Positions 8,182-15,757 of a stretch of DNA of 17,297 nt are shown in pieces. The stretch comes from CAZQLE01 sp964593905. GTDB taxonomy: Bacteria > Chloroflexota > Anaerolineae > Anaerolineales > Anaerolineaceae. The position numbers were made by a program, and so were the translations under genes. The stretch spans positions 1 to 17,297 of the forward strand of contig CAZQLE010000064.1 in assembly GCA_964593905.1 (NCBI GenBank), read 5' to 3'. Numbering within the stretch: the first letter of the stretch is position 1; each line of letters starts with the position of its first letter. The notes beneath the pieces were generated by a model. It was not told the DNA's origin. It did not search any database and worked only from the letters and a program-made list of their open reading frames with translations.

Positions 8182-9156
8182 ATGTCGAATCTCACCGCAA
8201 CCGCGATTGCAAATCCAAACATCGCCTTCATCAAATACTGGGGCAATCAAGATCAACAGCAGCGTCTGCCGGTGAATGGCTCCATCTCGATGAATCTGGC
8301 CGGGTTAGAAACCCGCACCAGGGTAACCTTTAGCGCCCAACTTCAGGCCGACACACTCTCACTGAATGGGCAGATGGCAGCCGGCGGCAGCCTGGAGCGT
8401 GTCAGCCGCTTTCTGGAGATCGTGCGGGCAATGGCGGGGATTGCCGCTCACGCTGAGGTCATTTCCAGTAACAATTTTCCCACCGGTGCGGGAATCGCAT
8501 CTTCAGCGGCTGGTTTTTCTGCGCTGGCGCTGGCCGCCAGCCGGGCAGCAGGGTTAAACCTGACCGAACCCGAGCTTTCTCGCCTGGCCCGTCTCGGGTC
8601 GGGCTCAGCGTCCCGTTCGGTTCCGGGCGGCTTTGTAGAATGGACACCCGGAAACGACCGGGAATCGTTTGCCTTTTCCATTGCCCCGGCAGAACACTGG
8701 GACCTGGTTGACTGTGTTGCCGTTCTGGCAACCGGTCACAAACCGGTGGGCTCAACAGCGGGCCATGCCCTGGCCGATACCAGCCCATTACAGGCTGCCC
8801 GCGTTGCCGGCGCCCCGGCACGCCTGGATCAGTGTCGCCAGGCGCTGCTAAAGCGCGACTTTGCTTCACTGGCAGAAGTTGTCGAACGCGACAGCAACCT
8901 GATGCACGCTGTCATGATGACCTCCAGACCGCCGCTCTTTTACTGGGAGCCGGTGTCGCTGCAAATTATGAAACTGGTTCCCATCTGGCGCGAACAGGAT
9001 GGACTTGAAGCCTGCTACACCCTGGACGCAGGGCCCAATGTGCACGTGATCTGCACTGCCGCCAGCGCGGCAGCGGTGATGACCCGCTTAAAAGCGCTGC
9101 CCGGTGTTCTGGATGTTCTCAGCGCCGGGGCCGGTGGTGCGGCCCATTATGTATGA
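8182..9156 (+). CDS. mvaD: Diphosphomevalonate (or phosphomevalonate) decarboxylase, GHMP family
   Basis: The 324-residue product belongs to the mevalonate-pathway decarboxylases, which use ATP to turn (di)phosphomevalonate into isopentenyl (di)phosphate in the cytoplasm. Visible family marks are NPNIAFIKYWGNQ (11-23), NGSISMNL, the nucleotide loop FPTGAGIASSAAGFSALA, GSGSASRSVPGGFVEW with Arg145, DSNLMHAVMMTSRPPLFYW, and YTLDAGPN with the catalytic Asp282. The position after KYWG is Asn22, whereas the classic enzymes have Lys there, a residue near the substrate phosphates. The sister phylum member Roseiflexus is known to carry a phosphomevalonate decarboxylase, so substrate choice is open. 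The start is set by TGAGGGA five bases before the ATG. The gene stands alone, 202 bp after the response regulator and 307 bp before rseP; no other mevalonate gene is in the window. Confidence 0.92.
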   Translation: MSNLTATAIANPNIAFIKYWGNQDQQQRLPVNGSISMNLAGLETRTRVTFSAQLQADTLSLNGQMAAGGSLERVSRFLEIVRAMAGIAAHAEVISSNNFPTGAGIASSAAGFSALALAASRAAGLNLTEPELSRLARLGSGSASRSVPGGFVEWTPGNDRESFAFSIAPAEHWDLVDCVAVLATGHKPVGSTAGHALADTSPLQAARVAGAPARLDQCRQALLKRDFASLAEVVERDSNLMHAVMMTSRPPLFYWEPVSLQIMKLVPIWREQDGLEACYTLDAGPNVHVICTAASAAAVMTRLKALPGVLDVLSAGAGGAAHYV

Positions 9157-9220
9157 AGCACTGTTCAACGTCCAAAATCTATCGCGACATTTCGCAAAGT
9201 AGTTAACCTTTTCCTGGGGT

Positions 9221-9261
9221 TTTGGGTAGCAGCGCTTGCTTTGCAAGCGCTGCTACCCAAA
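9221..9261. repeat. Perfect 19-bp inverted repeat with 3-base loop; terminator or REP-like element
   Basis: The left arm TTTGGGTAGCAGCGCTTGC (9221-9239) pairs without mismatch to 9243-9261 across the loop TTT. It begins 65 bases after the mvaD stop. Neither strand has the T-run expected after a standard intrinsic terminator: the + strand continues GAAAATCCCC. It may end mvaD transcription, stabilise an mRNA 3' end, or be one copy of a dispersed palindromic repeat; the sequence alone does not decide. Confidence 0.8.
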
Positions 9262-9375
9262 GAAAATCCCCCCCTCCCGGCGGCGCATTTTTCGCCACGA
9301 TGTCGATGTGTTAAACACGCGGTTTTCGCCACCCGGAGGATCCGCTGAACTTTGTGAACAGCCTTACAAAATCTA

Positions 9376-9414
9376 TTGACAGACCATTGAGCCTTTAATA
9401 AAAAGCATTATAAT
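9376..9414 (+). promoter_or_regulatory. Sigma-70-type promoter for the rseP operon
   Basis: A consensus -10 TATAAT lies at 9409-9414 with TTGAGC at 9387-9392 as -35 (16-bp spacer). A perfect TTGACA at 9376-9381 is 17 bp upstream of TAAAAA (9399-9404), so two overlapping promoters are possible. Transcription would begin near 9421 and leave a leader of about 43 bases. This is the strongest promoter match in the window and heads the five-gene run 9464-13705. Confidence 0.65.
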
Positions 9415-9463
9415 GAAGAAGCTGAAGATATTTACTGTTTAAATCAAAAAAATTAGGAATAAC

Positions 9464-10552
9464 ATGGACTTTACAACTTTAATTGAGTTTATCATCGCCT
9501 TTGGCGTGTTGATCTTTCTCCACGAGCTGGGTCATTATCTGGTTGCCCGTTGGGTTGGGGTTGAAGTAGAAGAATTCGGCTTTGGCTTTCCCCCGCGCAT
9601 GGTCAAACTCTTTACATTTAAGGGAACCGAATTCACCCTGAACTGGATTCCTTTTGGCGCCTTTGTGCGCCCAAAGGGAGAGAATGACTCCAATGTCTCC
9701 GGCGGTCTGGCGGCTGCGCGACCCGTAAAGCGGTTGGCGGTTCTTCTGGGTGGGCCGTTAATGAACCTCTTTACCGCCATTCTCATCTTTACCCTGCTCT
9801 TCAATGTCGCTGGTGCACCAGACCCCAGCCGGGTGTTGATCTCCGGGGTTGCCGGGGGCTCTCCGGCAGAGACAGTGGGGTTAAAAACCGGTGATATCAT
9901 CACCACCGTGAACAGCGTCACCATCAATAGTCAGGATACCCTCTCCGGGCTGGTGAGTGAAAACCGCGGCAAAGAAATTTCCATCACCGTTGATCGCAGC
10001 GGCGAAACAATCAATTTTCTTGCCGTTCCGCGTGTAGCGCCACCGGCCGGACAGGGCGCCCTGGGTATTACCCTCAGCGCACCCTACACCTCCGTCCCCC
10101 TGCCGCGCGCCTTCACCGGCGGCCTGTTGATGACCCTCGACCAGGGGCGTCAGTTGGTCCTTCTGCCTGGCAAATTGATCCGCGGTGAAGTATCAACCGA
10201 GCAAGCCCGCTTCATGGGCCCCATTGGCGTTGCCAATGTATATGGACAGATTGCCGAAGAAGATGACAAAATCCAGGCCGAAGCGGCCCAGTCACCCCAG
10301 AGCACACCGCCAGCCGTAAACCGGTTCTATTTCCTGGCGGTTCTCTCGGCTGCGCTGGGATATACCAATCTGCTGCCCATCCCGGCTCTGGATGGCGGAC
10401 GAATATTGTTTACGCTGATAGAAATGGTCACCCGCAGAAAAATTAAGCCAGAGCTGGAAAACATGGTCCATCTCATCGGTTTTGCTGCCCTGATCTTATT
10501 GATGGTTTATATCACCACCCAGGATATTATCAATCCCATTCAACTGCCCTAA
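9464..10552 (+). CDS. rseP: RseP/site-2-type intramembrane zinc metalloprotease (M50)
   Basis: The 362-residue protein is an M50 membrane protease, which cuts substrates within the membrane in regulated intramembrane proteolysis, classically anti-sigma factors or signal-peptide remnants. The zinc motif HELGH (His20, Glu21, His24) sits in the first helix, and the second active-site motif NLLPIPALDGG (Asp310) is near the end. Further helices are at about 88-110 and 335-355. One PDZ domain lies at about 112-205, including VAGGSPAETVGLKTGDII; E. coli RseP has two. The region RFMGPIGVANVYGQI before the last helices is typical of the family. The start follows TAGGAA about five bases upstream. It opens the operon and is followed after 16 bp by a HEAT-repeat gene. 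The usual neighbours of this gene in many bacteria (dxr, uppS, cdsA) are absent, so its substrate is not indicated. Confidence 0.93.
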   Translation: MDFTTLIEFIIAFGVLIFLHELGHYLVARWVGVEVEEFGFGFPPRMVKLFTFKGTEFTLNWIPFGAFVRPKGENDSNVSGGLAAARPVKRLAVLLGGPLMNLFTAILIFTLLFNVAGAPDPSRVLISGVAGGSPAETVGLKTGDIITTVNSVTINSQDTLSGLVSENRGKEISITVDRSGETINFLAVPRVAPPAGQGALGITLSAPYTSVPLPRAFTGGLLMTLDQGRQLVLLPGKLIRGEVSTEQARFMGPIGVANVYGQIAEEDDKIQAEAAQSPQSTPPAVNRFYFLAVLSAALGYTNLLPIPALDGGRILFTLIEMVTRRKIKPELENMVHLIGFAALILLMVYITTQDIINPIQLP

Positions 10553-10568
10553 TACGAGGCCGAAATTT

Positions 10569-11618
10569 ATGTCGAACAAGAAAACAAAATTAATTTCTTT
10601 TGATGCTGCTTTGCAAACTCTCGCTGCCGAAGATGTGCTCATCCCTACCAGCTATCTTCCGCAATTCTCCGATCTGGAAGGGAACAATCTCAATGCGCTG
10701 CGTTCAACGTGGGCAAAACTTTCTCCTGCACGGAAATACGCCTTTCTGACCGATCTAATCGACTGGGATGAAACGGATACCCTGGTAAATTTTGAAGCAG
10801 TTGCGCATATTGCGCTCCAGGATTCAGATGGAATGGTTCGGGCAAACGGGATCAAGCTTCTGAGCTATAGCGATGATGCAAAGCTCGTCCCCATTCTGGC
10901 AAATATGTTAAAGAGAGACTCGGAAGAAAAAACCCGTGCAGCAGCAGCAAAATTGCTGGGTAAATTTGTCTATCTGGGCGAATTGGAAGAAATTCCGCAG
11001 CAGGTGCAGCAAATGGCGATCGATGCCCTGTTGCTGGTTCCTGAGACCGAACAGGAAAGCGTTCGACTACAGGTGCTCGAATCGTTGGGGTATTCCAGCA
11101 ATGAGGAAATCCCCAACCGCATCCAGACCGCCTATCATTCAGGAAAGCCAGTCTGGGTGGAAAGCGCCCTGCGCGCCATGGGAAGATCGGCAGATGAACG
11201 CTGGGAAGAATCCGTGCTGGAGAATCTAGATCACGATAACCCGGCCGTTCAACTGGCTGCTGTCGAAGCTGCCGGTGAACTGGAGATCAAAAAGGCCCGC
11301 CGACCGCTGACGCTGATGCTCAAAGACACCGAAAGCCTTGAACCCGAACTTTTCGCGGCCGTGGTCTGGTCGCTCTCGCAAATCGGGGGCGATAAAGTAA
11401 AGGTGATCCTCGGGGCTCTGGCAGAAATGACCAAAGATGACGACATGCTCGAAATCATCGAAGATGCAATCGACAATCTTGAGTTGAATGAAATGTTCGC
11501 ACGCGAGATGTTTGATTTTTCAAAAATCGATGATGAAGACCATGAAACCCTGATTGACCTCGAAGATGAAGATGAAATCGACGGGGATGACGATTTTTTA
11601 AAGAGCCGTTTAAATTAG
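10569..11618 (+). CDS. HEAT-repeat protein with acidic C-terminal tail
   Basis: The 349-residue product has no signal peptide or membrane helix and is probably cytoplasmic. From about residue 70 to 300 it is a series of helical pairs of roughly 30-40 residues, for example NFEAVAHIALQDSDGMVRAN, EKTRAAAAKLLGKFV and NPAVQLAAVEAAGELEIKKA, as in HEAT/PBS-lyase-type repeats used as protein-binding scaffolds. The last 40 residues are strongly acidic (DLEDEDEIDGDDDF). No catalytic motif is seen. GAGG lies nine bases before the ATG. The gene sits between two metalloprotease genes (gaps of 16 and 20 bp), which suggests it serves the same process, perhaps as an adaptor; that is inference. Confidence 0.85.
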   Translation: MSNKKTKLISFDAALQTLAAEDVLIPTSYLPQFSDLEGNNLNALRSTWAKLSPARKYAFLTDLIDWDETDTLVNFEAVAHIALQDSDGMVRANGIKLLSYSDDAKLVPILANMLKRDSEEKTRAAAAKLLGKFVYLGELEEIPQQVQQMAIDALLLVPETEQESVRLQVLESLGYSSNEEIPNRIQTAYHSGKPVWVESALRAMGRSADERWEESVLENLDHDNPAVQLAAVEAAGELEIKKARRPLTLMLKDTESLEPELFAAVVWSLSQIGGDKVKVILGALAEMTKDDDMLEIIEDAIDNLELNEMFAREMFDFSKIDDEDHETLIDLEDEDEIDGDDDFLKSRLN

Positions 11619-11638
11619 TCCGCTGAAGGGGGAAGCAC

Positions 11639-12811
11639 ATGCAAAAAGTTTGGCTCACGGCCTGGTGGAGCATTCTCAGCTTATTCTGCATTGCCGCTCG
11701 ACCACTCCCCCTGCAAGGGGTGGAATTTACCAACGTCAGCCAATTTTTTGAATTCGGTCAGCAAATCGTATTCCAGGTAACGATTAAGACCCCCCAGCCC
11801 ATTGAAGAAGTGGTTTTGTTTCTTCAACCAGAGGGCGAAAATACCCGTTTGTTTCAACTGGATCCCGGCGAGCAGGGTGAAATCGTTTATCAGATGGATA
11901 CCACCACCAACCCGGTGCGGGCGTTTTCGCGTGTTGAATACTGGTACCGGGTGAAATCGGGTGAACAGACCATCGAAAGCCAGCATTTCTCTTTTGATTA
12001 TTCAGATAACCGCTTCCCCTGGGAATCGCTGAAAGACGAAGAGTTTGAGGTTTTCTGGTATGAAGGCGATCTGGATTTCGGCCAGTCGATCCTTAATACA
12101 GCGCAGCAAGGCCGCGAGGCTGCCCAGAATATCGTTGCCGCCGGGCTGCCCAAACCCTTGCGCATCTTTGTGTACGCCGATTCAACCGACCTGCAAGATG
12201 CGTTGCAGCTCACCGGTCAGACCTGGGTGGCCGGGCACGCCAGCCCCGATCTGGGGGTGGTTTTGCTTTCCATCCCGCTGGGGCCCGACCAACGCCTGGA
12301 GCTTGAACGCCAACTGCCCCACGAACTGACCCACATTCTGCAATATCAACTGCTGGGCGAAAAATATAACCGTCTGCCCGTCTGGCTGGCCGAAGGCTCA
12401 GCCTCCATTGCAGAGCTTTACCCCAACCCCGATTATCAACGCGTGATCGATCGCTCGGCGGCCGAAGGTGCGCTGCTGCCCATGCGCGTGCTTTGTAATG
12501 CATTCCCACAGGAAGCATCCGGCGCTTTTCTTGCCTATGCGCAGTCTGCGTCCTTTTCACGTTACCTGCTGCAAAGCTTCGGCGCTTCAAAACTTTCGGA
12601 GCTTATGACCACCTATGCAGACGGCTTTGATTGCAGCCAGGGAATGAGCGCCACCACCGGCCAGTCGCTCGAACAAACCGAGACTCGCTGGCAACAGGAT
12701 TATCTTGGTATTAACCCGACCAGCCGCATTTTCCGCAACCTGGGCCCCTATCTGGCCATTGCGCTGATCTTTCTCGTTCCGCTGTTTTTCCTGGTACTGC
12801 GCCGTTCGTAG
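11639..12811 (+). CDS. Membrane-anchored peptidase MA-like gluzincin metalloprotease
   Basis: The 390-residue protein starts with a hydrophobic signal segment (about 5-26, WLTAWWSILSLFCIAARPLP). A beta-rich extracellular domain (about 28-125, VEFTNVSQFFEFGQQIVFQV) comes next, then a zinc peptidase domain with HELTH (His228, Glu229, His232) and the third ligand Glu252 in VWLAEGSASIAEL, 19 residues after the second His. This is the gluzincin pattern of the peptidase MA family. A last helix (about 370-387, LAIALIFLVPLFFLVL) followed by RRS should anchor it with the catalytic domain outside. The ribosome binding site AAGGGGGAA precedes the ATG. Sitting two genes after an intramembrane protease, it could make the first, external cut before RseP acts; that role is inferred from context only. 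Substrate unknown. Confidence 0.88.
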   Translation: MQKVWLTAWWSILSLFCIAARPLPLQGVEFTNVSQFFEFGQQIVFQVTIKTPQPIEEVVLFLQPEGENTRLFQLDPGEQGEIVYQMDTTTNPVRAFSRVEYWYRVKSGEQTIESQHFSFDYSDNRFPWESLKDEEFEVFWYEGDLDFGQSILNTAQQGREAAQNIVAAGLPKPLRIFVYADSTDLQDALQLTGQTWVAGHASPDLGVVLLSIPLGPDQRLELERQLPHELTHILQYQLLGEKYNRLPVWLAEGSASIAELYPNPDYQRVIDRSAAEGALLPMRVLCNAFPQEASGAFLAYAQSASFSRYLLQSFGASKLSELMTTYADGFDCSQGMSATTGQSLEQTETRWQQDYLGINPTSRIFRNLGPYLAIALIFLVPLFFLVLRRS

Positions 12812-12819
12812 GAGAGAGC

Positions 12820-13119
12820 ATGGTCGATTCCAAAATTCCCGCCGCGCTGCATATTCGCATTCAAGGGATTGTTCAAGGCGTAGGCTTTCGCTACTTTGTC
12901 AAACAACAGGCCGAGGCACTGGCGATCACCGGCTGGGTGCGCAACCGCTATGGCGATGAATCTGTCGAAGTATGGGCAGAAGGCCCCCGCCCGGTGTTGG
13001 AGATCTTGCTCAATGAACTGCGCCGCGGTCCACAATCTGCAATTGTGGAACATATTGCCATCGACTGGCCACCGGCCACCGGAAAATTTCGCCAGTTTAA
13101 CATCGCCCCCACCGAATAA
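12820..13119 (+). CDS. acyP: Acylphosphatase
   Basis: A 99-residue cytoplasmic enzyme that hydrolyses the carboxyl-phosphate bond of acyl phosphates. The signature IQGIVQGVGFRYFVKQQA carries the phosphate-binding Arg24, and GWVRNRYGD carries the catalytic Asn42. The typical C-terminal strand (FRQFNI) is present, and length matches the family (about 90-100). AGGAGAG is four bases upstream of the ATG, and only 8 bp separate it from the gluzincin gene, so it is probably cotranscribed. It has no known link to proteolysis. Confidence 0.95.
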   Translation: MVDSKIPAALHIRIQGIVQGVGFRYFVKQQAEALAITGWVRNRYGDESVEVWAEGPRPVLEILLNELRRGPQSAIVEHIAIDWPPATGKFRQFNIAPTE

Positions 13120-13195
13120 CACACCTTTTTCTGGGGGGCACCTTCTCCCAAAAAATGTTGGAGGCGTAAAAACCTTCTACTCAGGAACCCTTCCC

Positions 13196-13705
13196 ATGCG
13201 ACTTTCTGCCACCAATCCTAAAATTGAAAAACGCCCCATTGAAGCCCTGGCTGGCAGCGGCAATTTTGCTCGCGAATATATCCACCGGGGTGAAATTCTG
13301 TCCGTCTGGGGCGGCATTGTCATCACCGCCCAAGAACTGGCCACCCTGCCGCCCGAACGTTGCAGCTATGTTTTGCAGGTTGAAGAAGGTTTTTACCAGT
13401 ACTCATTTATTGAAGATGAAATCGGAGATTTTTTCAATCACTCCTGCAACCCCAACGCCGGTCTGCGGGGGCCCATTACCCTGGTGGCCCTGCGAGATAT
13501 CCAGCCGGGTGAGCAGATTTGTTTTGATTACGCCATGTCAGATGGCGACCCGTTTGATGAATTTGAATGCAATTGTGGTGCGGCCGGGTGCCGCGGCAAA
13601 GTGACCGGCAACGACTGGCAAAACCCCGAAATTCAACGGCGCTACAAGGGGTATTTTTCACCCTACTTGCAGCGCCGCATCGATCAAAAAAACGGATCCG
13701 TCTAA
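13196..13705 (+). CDS. SET-domain protein (putative protein-lysine methyltransferase)
   Basis: The 169-residue product is almost only a SET domain, which transfers methyl groups from S-adenosylmethionine to lysine side chains. Visible motifs are SGNFAREYIHRGEILSVWGG (first SET strand region), FFNHSCNPNAG (Asn81-His82-Ser83-Cys84-Asn85-Pro86-Asn87), GEQICFDY (Tyr112), and a short post-SET CNCGAAGC (Cys125, Cys127, Cys132) that with Cys84 could bind zinc. The frame is open far upstream across acyP, but those residues (from 12896) are a shadow; the ATG at 13196 has AGGAA eight bases upstream and starts where family homology begins. A 76-bp gap follows acyP. Its stop lies two bases from the uvrB stop on the other strand. 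The substrate is unknown; small bacterial SET proteins are mostly uncharacterised. Confidence 0.88.
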   Translation: MRLSATNPKIEKRPIEALAGSGNFAREYIHRGEILSVWGGIVITAQELATLPPERCSYVLQVEEGFYQYSFIEDEIGDFFNHSCNPNAGLRGPITLVALRDIQPGEQICFDYAMSDGDPFDEFECNCGAAGCRGKVTGNDWQNPEIQRRYKGYFSPYLQRRIDQKNGSV

Positions 13706-13707
13706 GG

Positions 13708-15756
13708 TTATAAATCAACCTCACCGGCCAACAACCTGGCTTTCTTCCAGGGCGGCATATTGGTCTCTTCGGCCATAATCTCGCGCAGTTCATAAATCTG
13801 ATCCCGCAGCGCAGCCGCCCGCTCAAATTCAAGGTCTTTGGCGGCCGCCTTCATTTGCTGCTCCAGCTCATGAACCAACCGTTTAATTTCATTCTGCGGC
13901 AGCGAAGCTGTGCGCTCACGTTCAGAGTGATATTCTCCCTGCTGCTCAGCCACCGCCGTGCCGGTCAAGCGCGCCGTCAGATCGTAGATGCCTTTGATGA
14001 TGCTCAAAGGTTCAATACCATGCGCCTGGTTATACGCCATCTGCTTTTCCCGCCGCCGGTTGGTCTCTTCAAGCGCAAATTTCATCGAATCGGTCATCCG
14101 GTCGGCATACATCACCACCTTGCCCTGCACATGCCGGGCCGCGCGGCCAATGGTCTGAATCAGCGCCGTCCCCGAACGCAAGAAGCCTTCCTTGTCTGCA
14201 TCCAAAATCGCAACCAGCGACACTTCGGGCAGGTCCAACCCCTCGCGCAGCAGGTTGATCCCAACCAGCACATCAAACACACCCATGCGCAAATCACGCA
14301 AGATGCCAATCCGTTCCAGGGTCTCCACTTCGGAATGCAGATAATGGACCTTAATCCCCGATTCCATCAGATAATCGGACAGGTCTTCGGACATGCGCTT
14401 GGTCAGGGTGGTCACCAAAACCCGCTGGCGTTGGTTTACCCGTTCGCGGATCTCACCAATCAGGTCATCCACCTGTCCTTTGGTCGGCCGGACTTCAACC
14501 AGGGGGTCAAGCAGCCCGGTCGGACGAATGATCTGCTCGACAATTTGCTCGCTGTGTTGCAGTTCATAGGGACCGGGTGTGGCGCTGGTATAAATGGTGT
14601 GGCCCATGCGCCGTTCGAACTCGGCAAACGTGAGCGGCCGGTTATCCATCGCCGAAGGCAGACGGAAACCGTATTCAGATAACACACTCTTGCGCGACTG
14701 ATCGCCATTGTACATCCCCCGAATCTGGGGAATGGTCATATGCGATTCATCGATAAACATCAAATAATCATTGGGCAGATAGTCCATCAACGTCCAGGGC
14801 GGCGACCCGGCGGCGCGCTGGTCCAGATGGCGCGAATAGTTTTCCACACCGCTGCAATAGCCCACCTCTTTCAACATCTCAAGGTCATAGCGTGTGCGCT
14901 GTTCAATACGCTGGGCTTCCAACAGTCGGTTGTTTTGCTTAAAGAAACTCAGCCGCTCTTCCAGTTCGGCCTCAATATCCTGAATGGCCTTTTCCAGCCG
15001 GTTTTCCTGGGTGATATAGTGCTTGGCCGGATAAATATCCACCGTTGAAACCCGTTCCAACACCTCGCCGGTGGTCGTGTTCACCGCAATAATCTTCTCA
15101 ATTTCATCGCCAAAAAAAGACAGCCGGTAAGCGCGTTTGTTTTCATACGCCGGGAAGATCTCCAGCGTATCGCCACGCACGCGAAAGATGCCGGGTTTAA
15201 CTTCCATATCATTGCGCTGATACTGAATCTCGATCAACTGGCGCAGCAGCGCATTGCGGCGGAAGATGGTGTTCTCTTCAAGATGCACCACCCCTTTGCC
15301 ATATGCTTCGGGGTTACCCAGGCCATAAATGCACGAGACCGAAGCCACAATAACCACATCCCGGCGCGACATCAGCGAAGTGGTGGCTGCCAGACGCAGC
15401 CGGTCAATTTCCTCATTGATCTGGGTCTCTTTTTCAATATACAGGTCCTGCCGCGGCACATAGGCCTCTGGCTGATAGTAATCATAATAAGAGACAAAGT
15501 ATTCCACCGCGTTCTCAGGGAAAAATTCCTTGAACTCGGCGTAGAGCTGTGCGGCCAGGGTTTTGTTATGCGCCATGATGACTGCCGGCATATTCAACTG
15601 GGTGATGATGTTCGCCATCGCAAACGTCTTCCCCGTGGCAGTTGCGCCCAGCAGAGTCTGATGTTTTTTGCCGCTCTTAATTCCTGCCACCAGCTTTGCA
15701 ATGGCTTCGGGCTGGTCGCCGGTTGGTTGGTAAGGAGCGTGAAGTTTAAATTCCAT
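13708..15756 (-). CDS. uvrB: UvrABC excinuclease subunit B
   Basis: The 682-residue protein is UvrB, the damage-verifying helicase-like subunit that UvrA loads on DNA and that recruits UvrC for incision. Visible parts are the N-terminal FKLHAPYQPTGDQPEAI, Walker A GATATGKT (37-44, Lys43), the beta-hairpin region YYDYYQPEAYVPRQDLYI that clamps DNA, Walker B DESHMTIPQIRGM, TSATPGPYEL, GINLLREGLDLPEVSLV, QTIGRAARH, and a C-terminal UVR motif (about 626-661, LEQQMKAAAKDLEFERAAAL) for UvrC or UvrA contact. Length is normal. The Walker A has Ala where Gly is usual (GATGTGKT). The start at 15756 is chosen over one 45 bases upstream because family homology begins there and AAGGAAA (15762-15768) is five bases before it. 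The upstream gene stops one base before this ATG, so they are coupled. Confidence 0.97.
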   Translation of the reverse strand: MEFKLHAPYQPTGDQPEAIAKLVAGIKSGKKHQTLLGATATGKTFAMANIITQLNMPAVIMAHNKTLAAQLYAEFKEFFPENAVEYFVSYYDYYQPEAYVPRQDLYIEKETQINEEIDRLRLAATTSLMSRRDVVIVASVSCIYGLGNPEAYGKGVVHLEENTIFRRNALLRQLIEIQYQRNDMEVKPGIFRVRGDTLEIFPAYENKRAYRLSFFGDEIEKIIAVNTTTGEVLERVSTVDIYPAKHYITQENRLEKAIQDIEAELEERLSFFKQNNRLLEAQRIEQRTRYDLEMLKEVGYCSGVENYSRHLDQRAAGSPPWTLMDYLPNDYLMFIDESHMTIPQIRGMYNGDQSRKSVLSEYGFRLPSAMDNRPLTFAEFERRMGHTIYTSATPGPYELQHSEQIVEQIIRPTGLLDPLVEVRPTKGQVDDLIGEIRERVNQRQRVLVTTLTKRMSEDLSDYLMESGIKVHYLHSEVETLERIGILRDLRMGVFDVLVGINLLREGLDLPEVSLVAILDADKEGFLRSGTALIQTIGRAARHVQGKVVMYADRMTDSMKFALEETNRRREKQMAYNQAHGIEPLSIIKGIYDLTARLTGTAVAEQQGEYHSERERTASLPQNEIKRLVHELEQQMKAAAKDLEFERAAALRDQIYELREIMAEETNMPPWKKARLLAGEVDL

Positions 15757-15757
15757 C

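Larger units (their letters stand above)
9157..9463. other. Intergenic region between mvaD and rseP
   Basis: This 307-bp non-coding stretch holds, from left to right: a perfect 19-bp hairpin (9221-9261), a run of seven C followed by a GC-rich segment, two copies of TTTTCGCCAC (9289-9298 and 9323-9332), a small palindrome GTGTT-A-AACAC (9308-9318), and the rseP promoter and leader (9376-9463). No credible coding frame or tRNA is seen. Confidence 0.75.

Noticed and set aside
13124..13156. Terminator between acyP and the SET gene (T-run, G-run, then CCC-A-run)
   Set aside because: The stem is broken by mismatches and no T-tract follows on the + strand.
12896..13195. N-terminal extension of the SET protein across acyP
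   Set aside because: It is an out-of-frame shadow of a clear acylphosphatase gene; the SET homology and a ribosome binding site point to ATG 13196.
13855..14682. Long open frames on the + strand opposite uvrB (also 15283-15846)
   Set aside because: They are antisense to conserved UvrB motifs, show no domain of their own and are typical shadows in GC-rich DNA.
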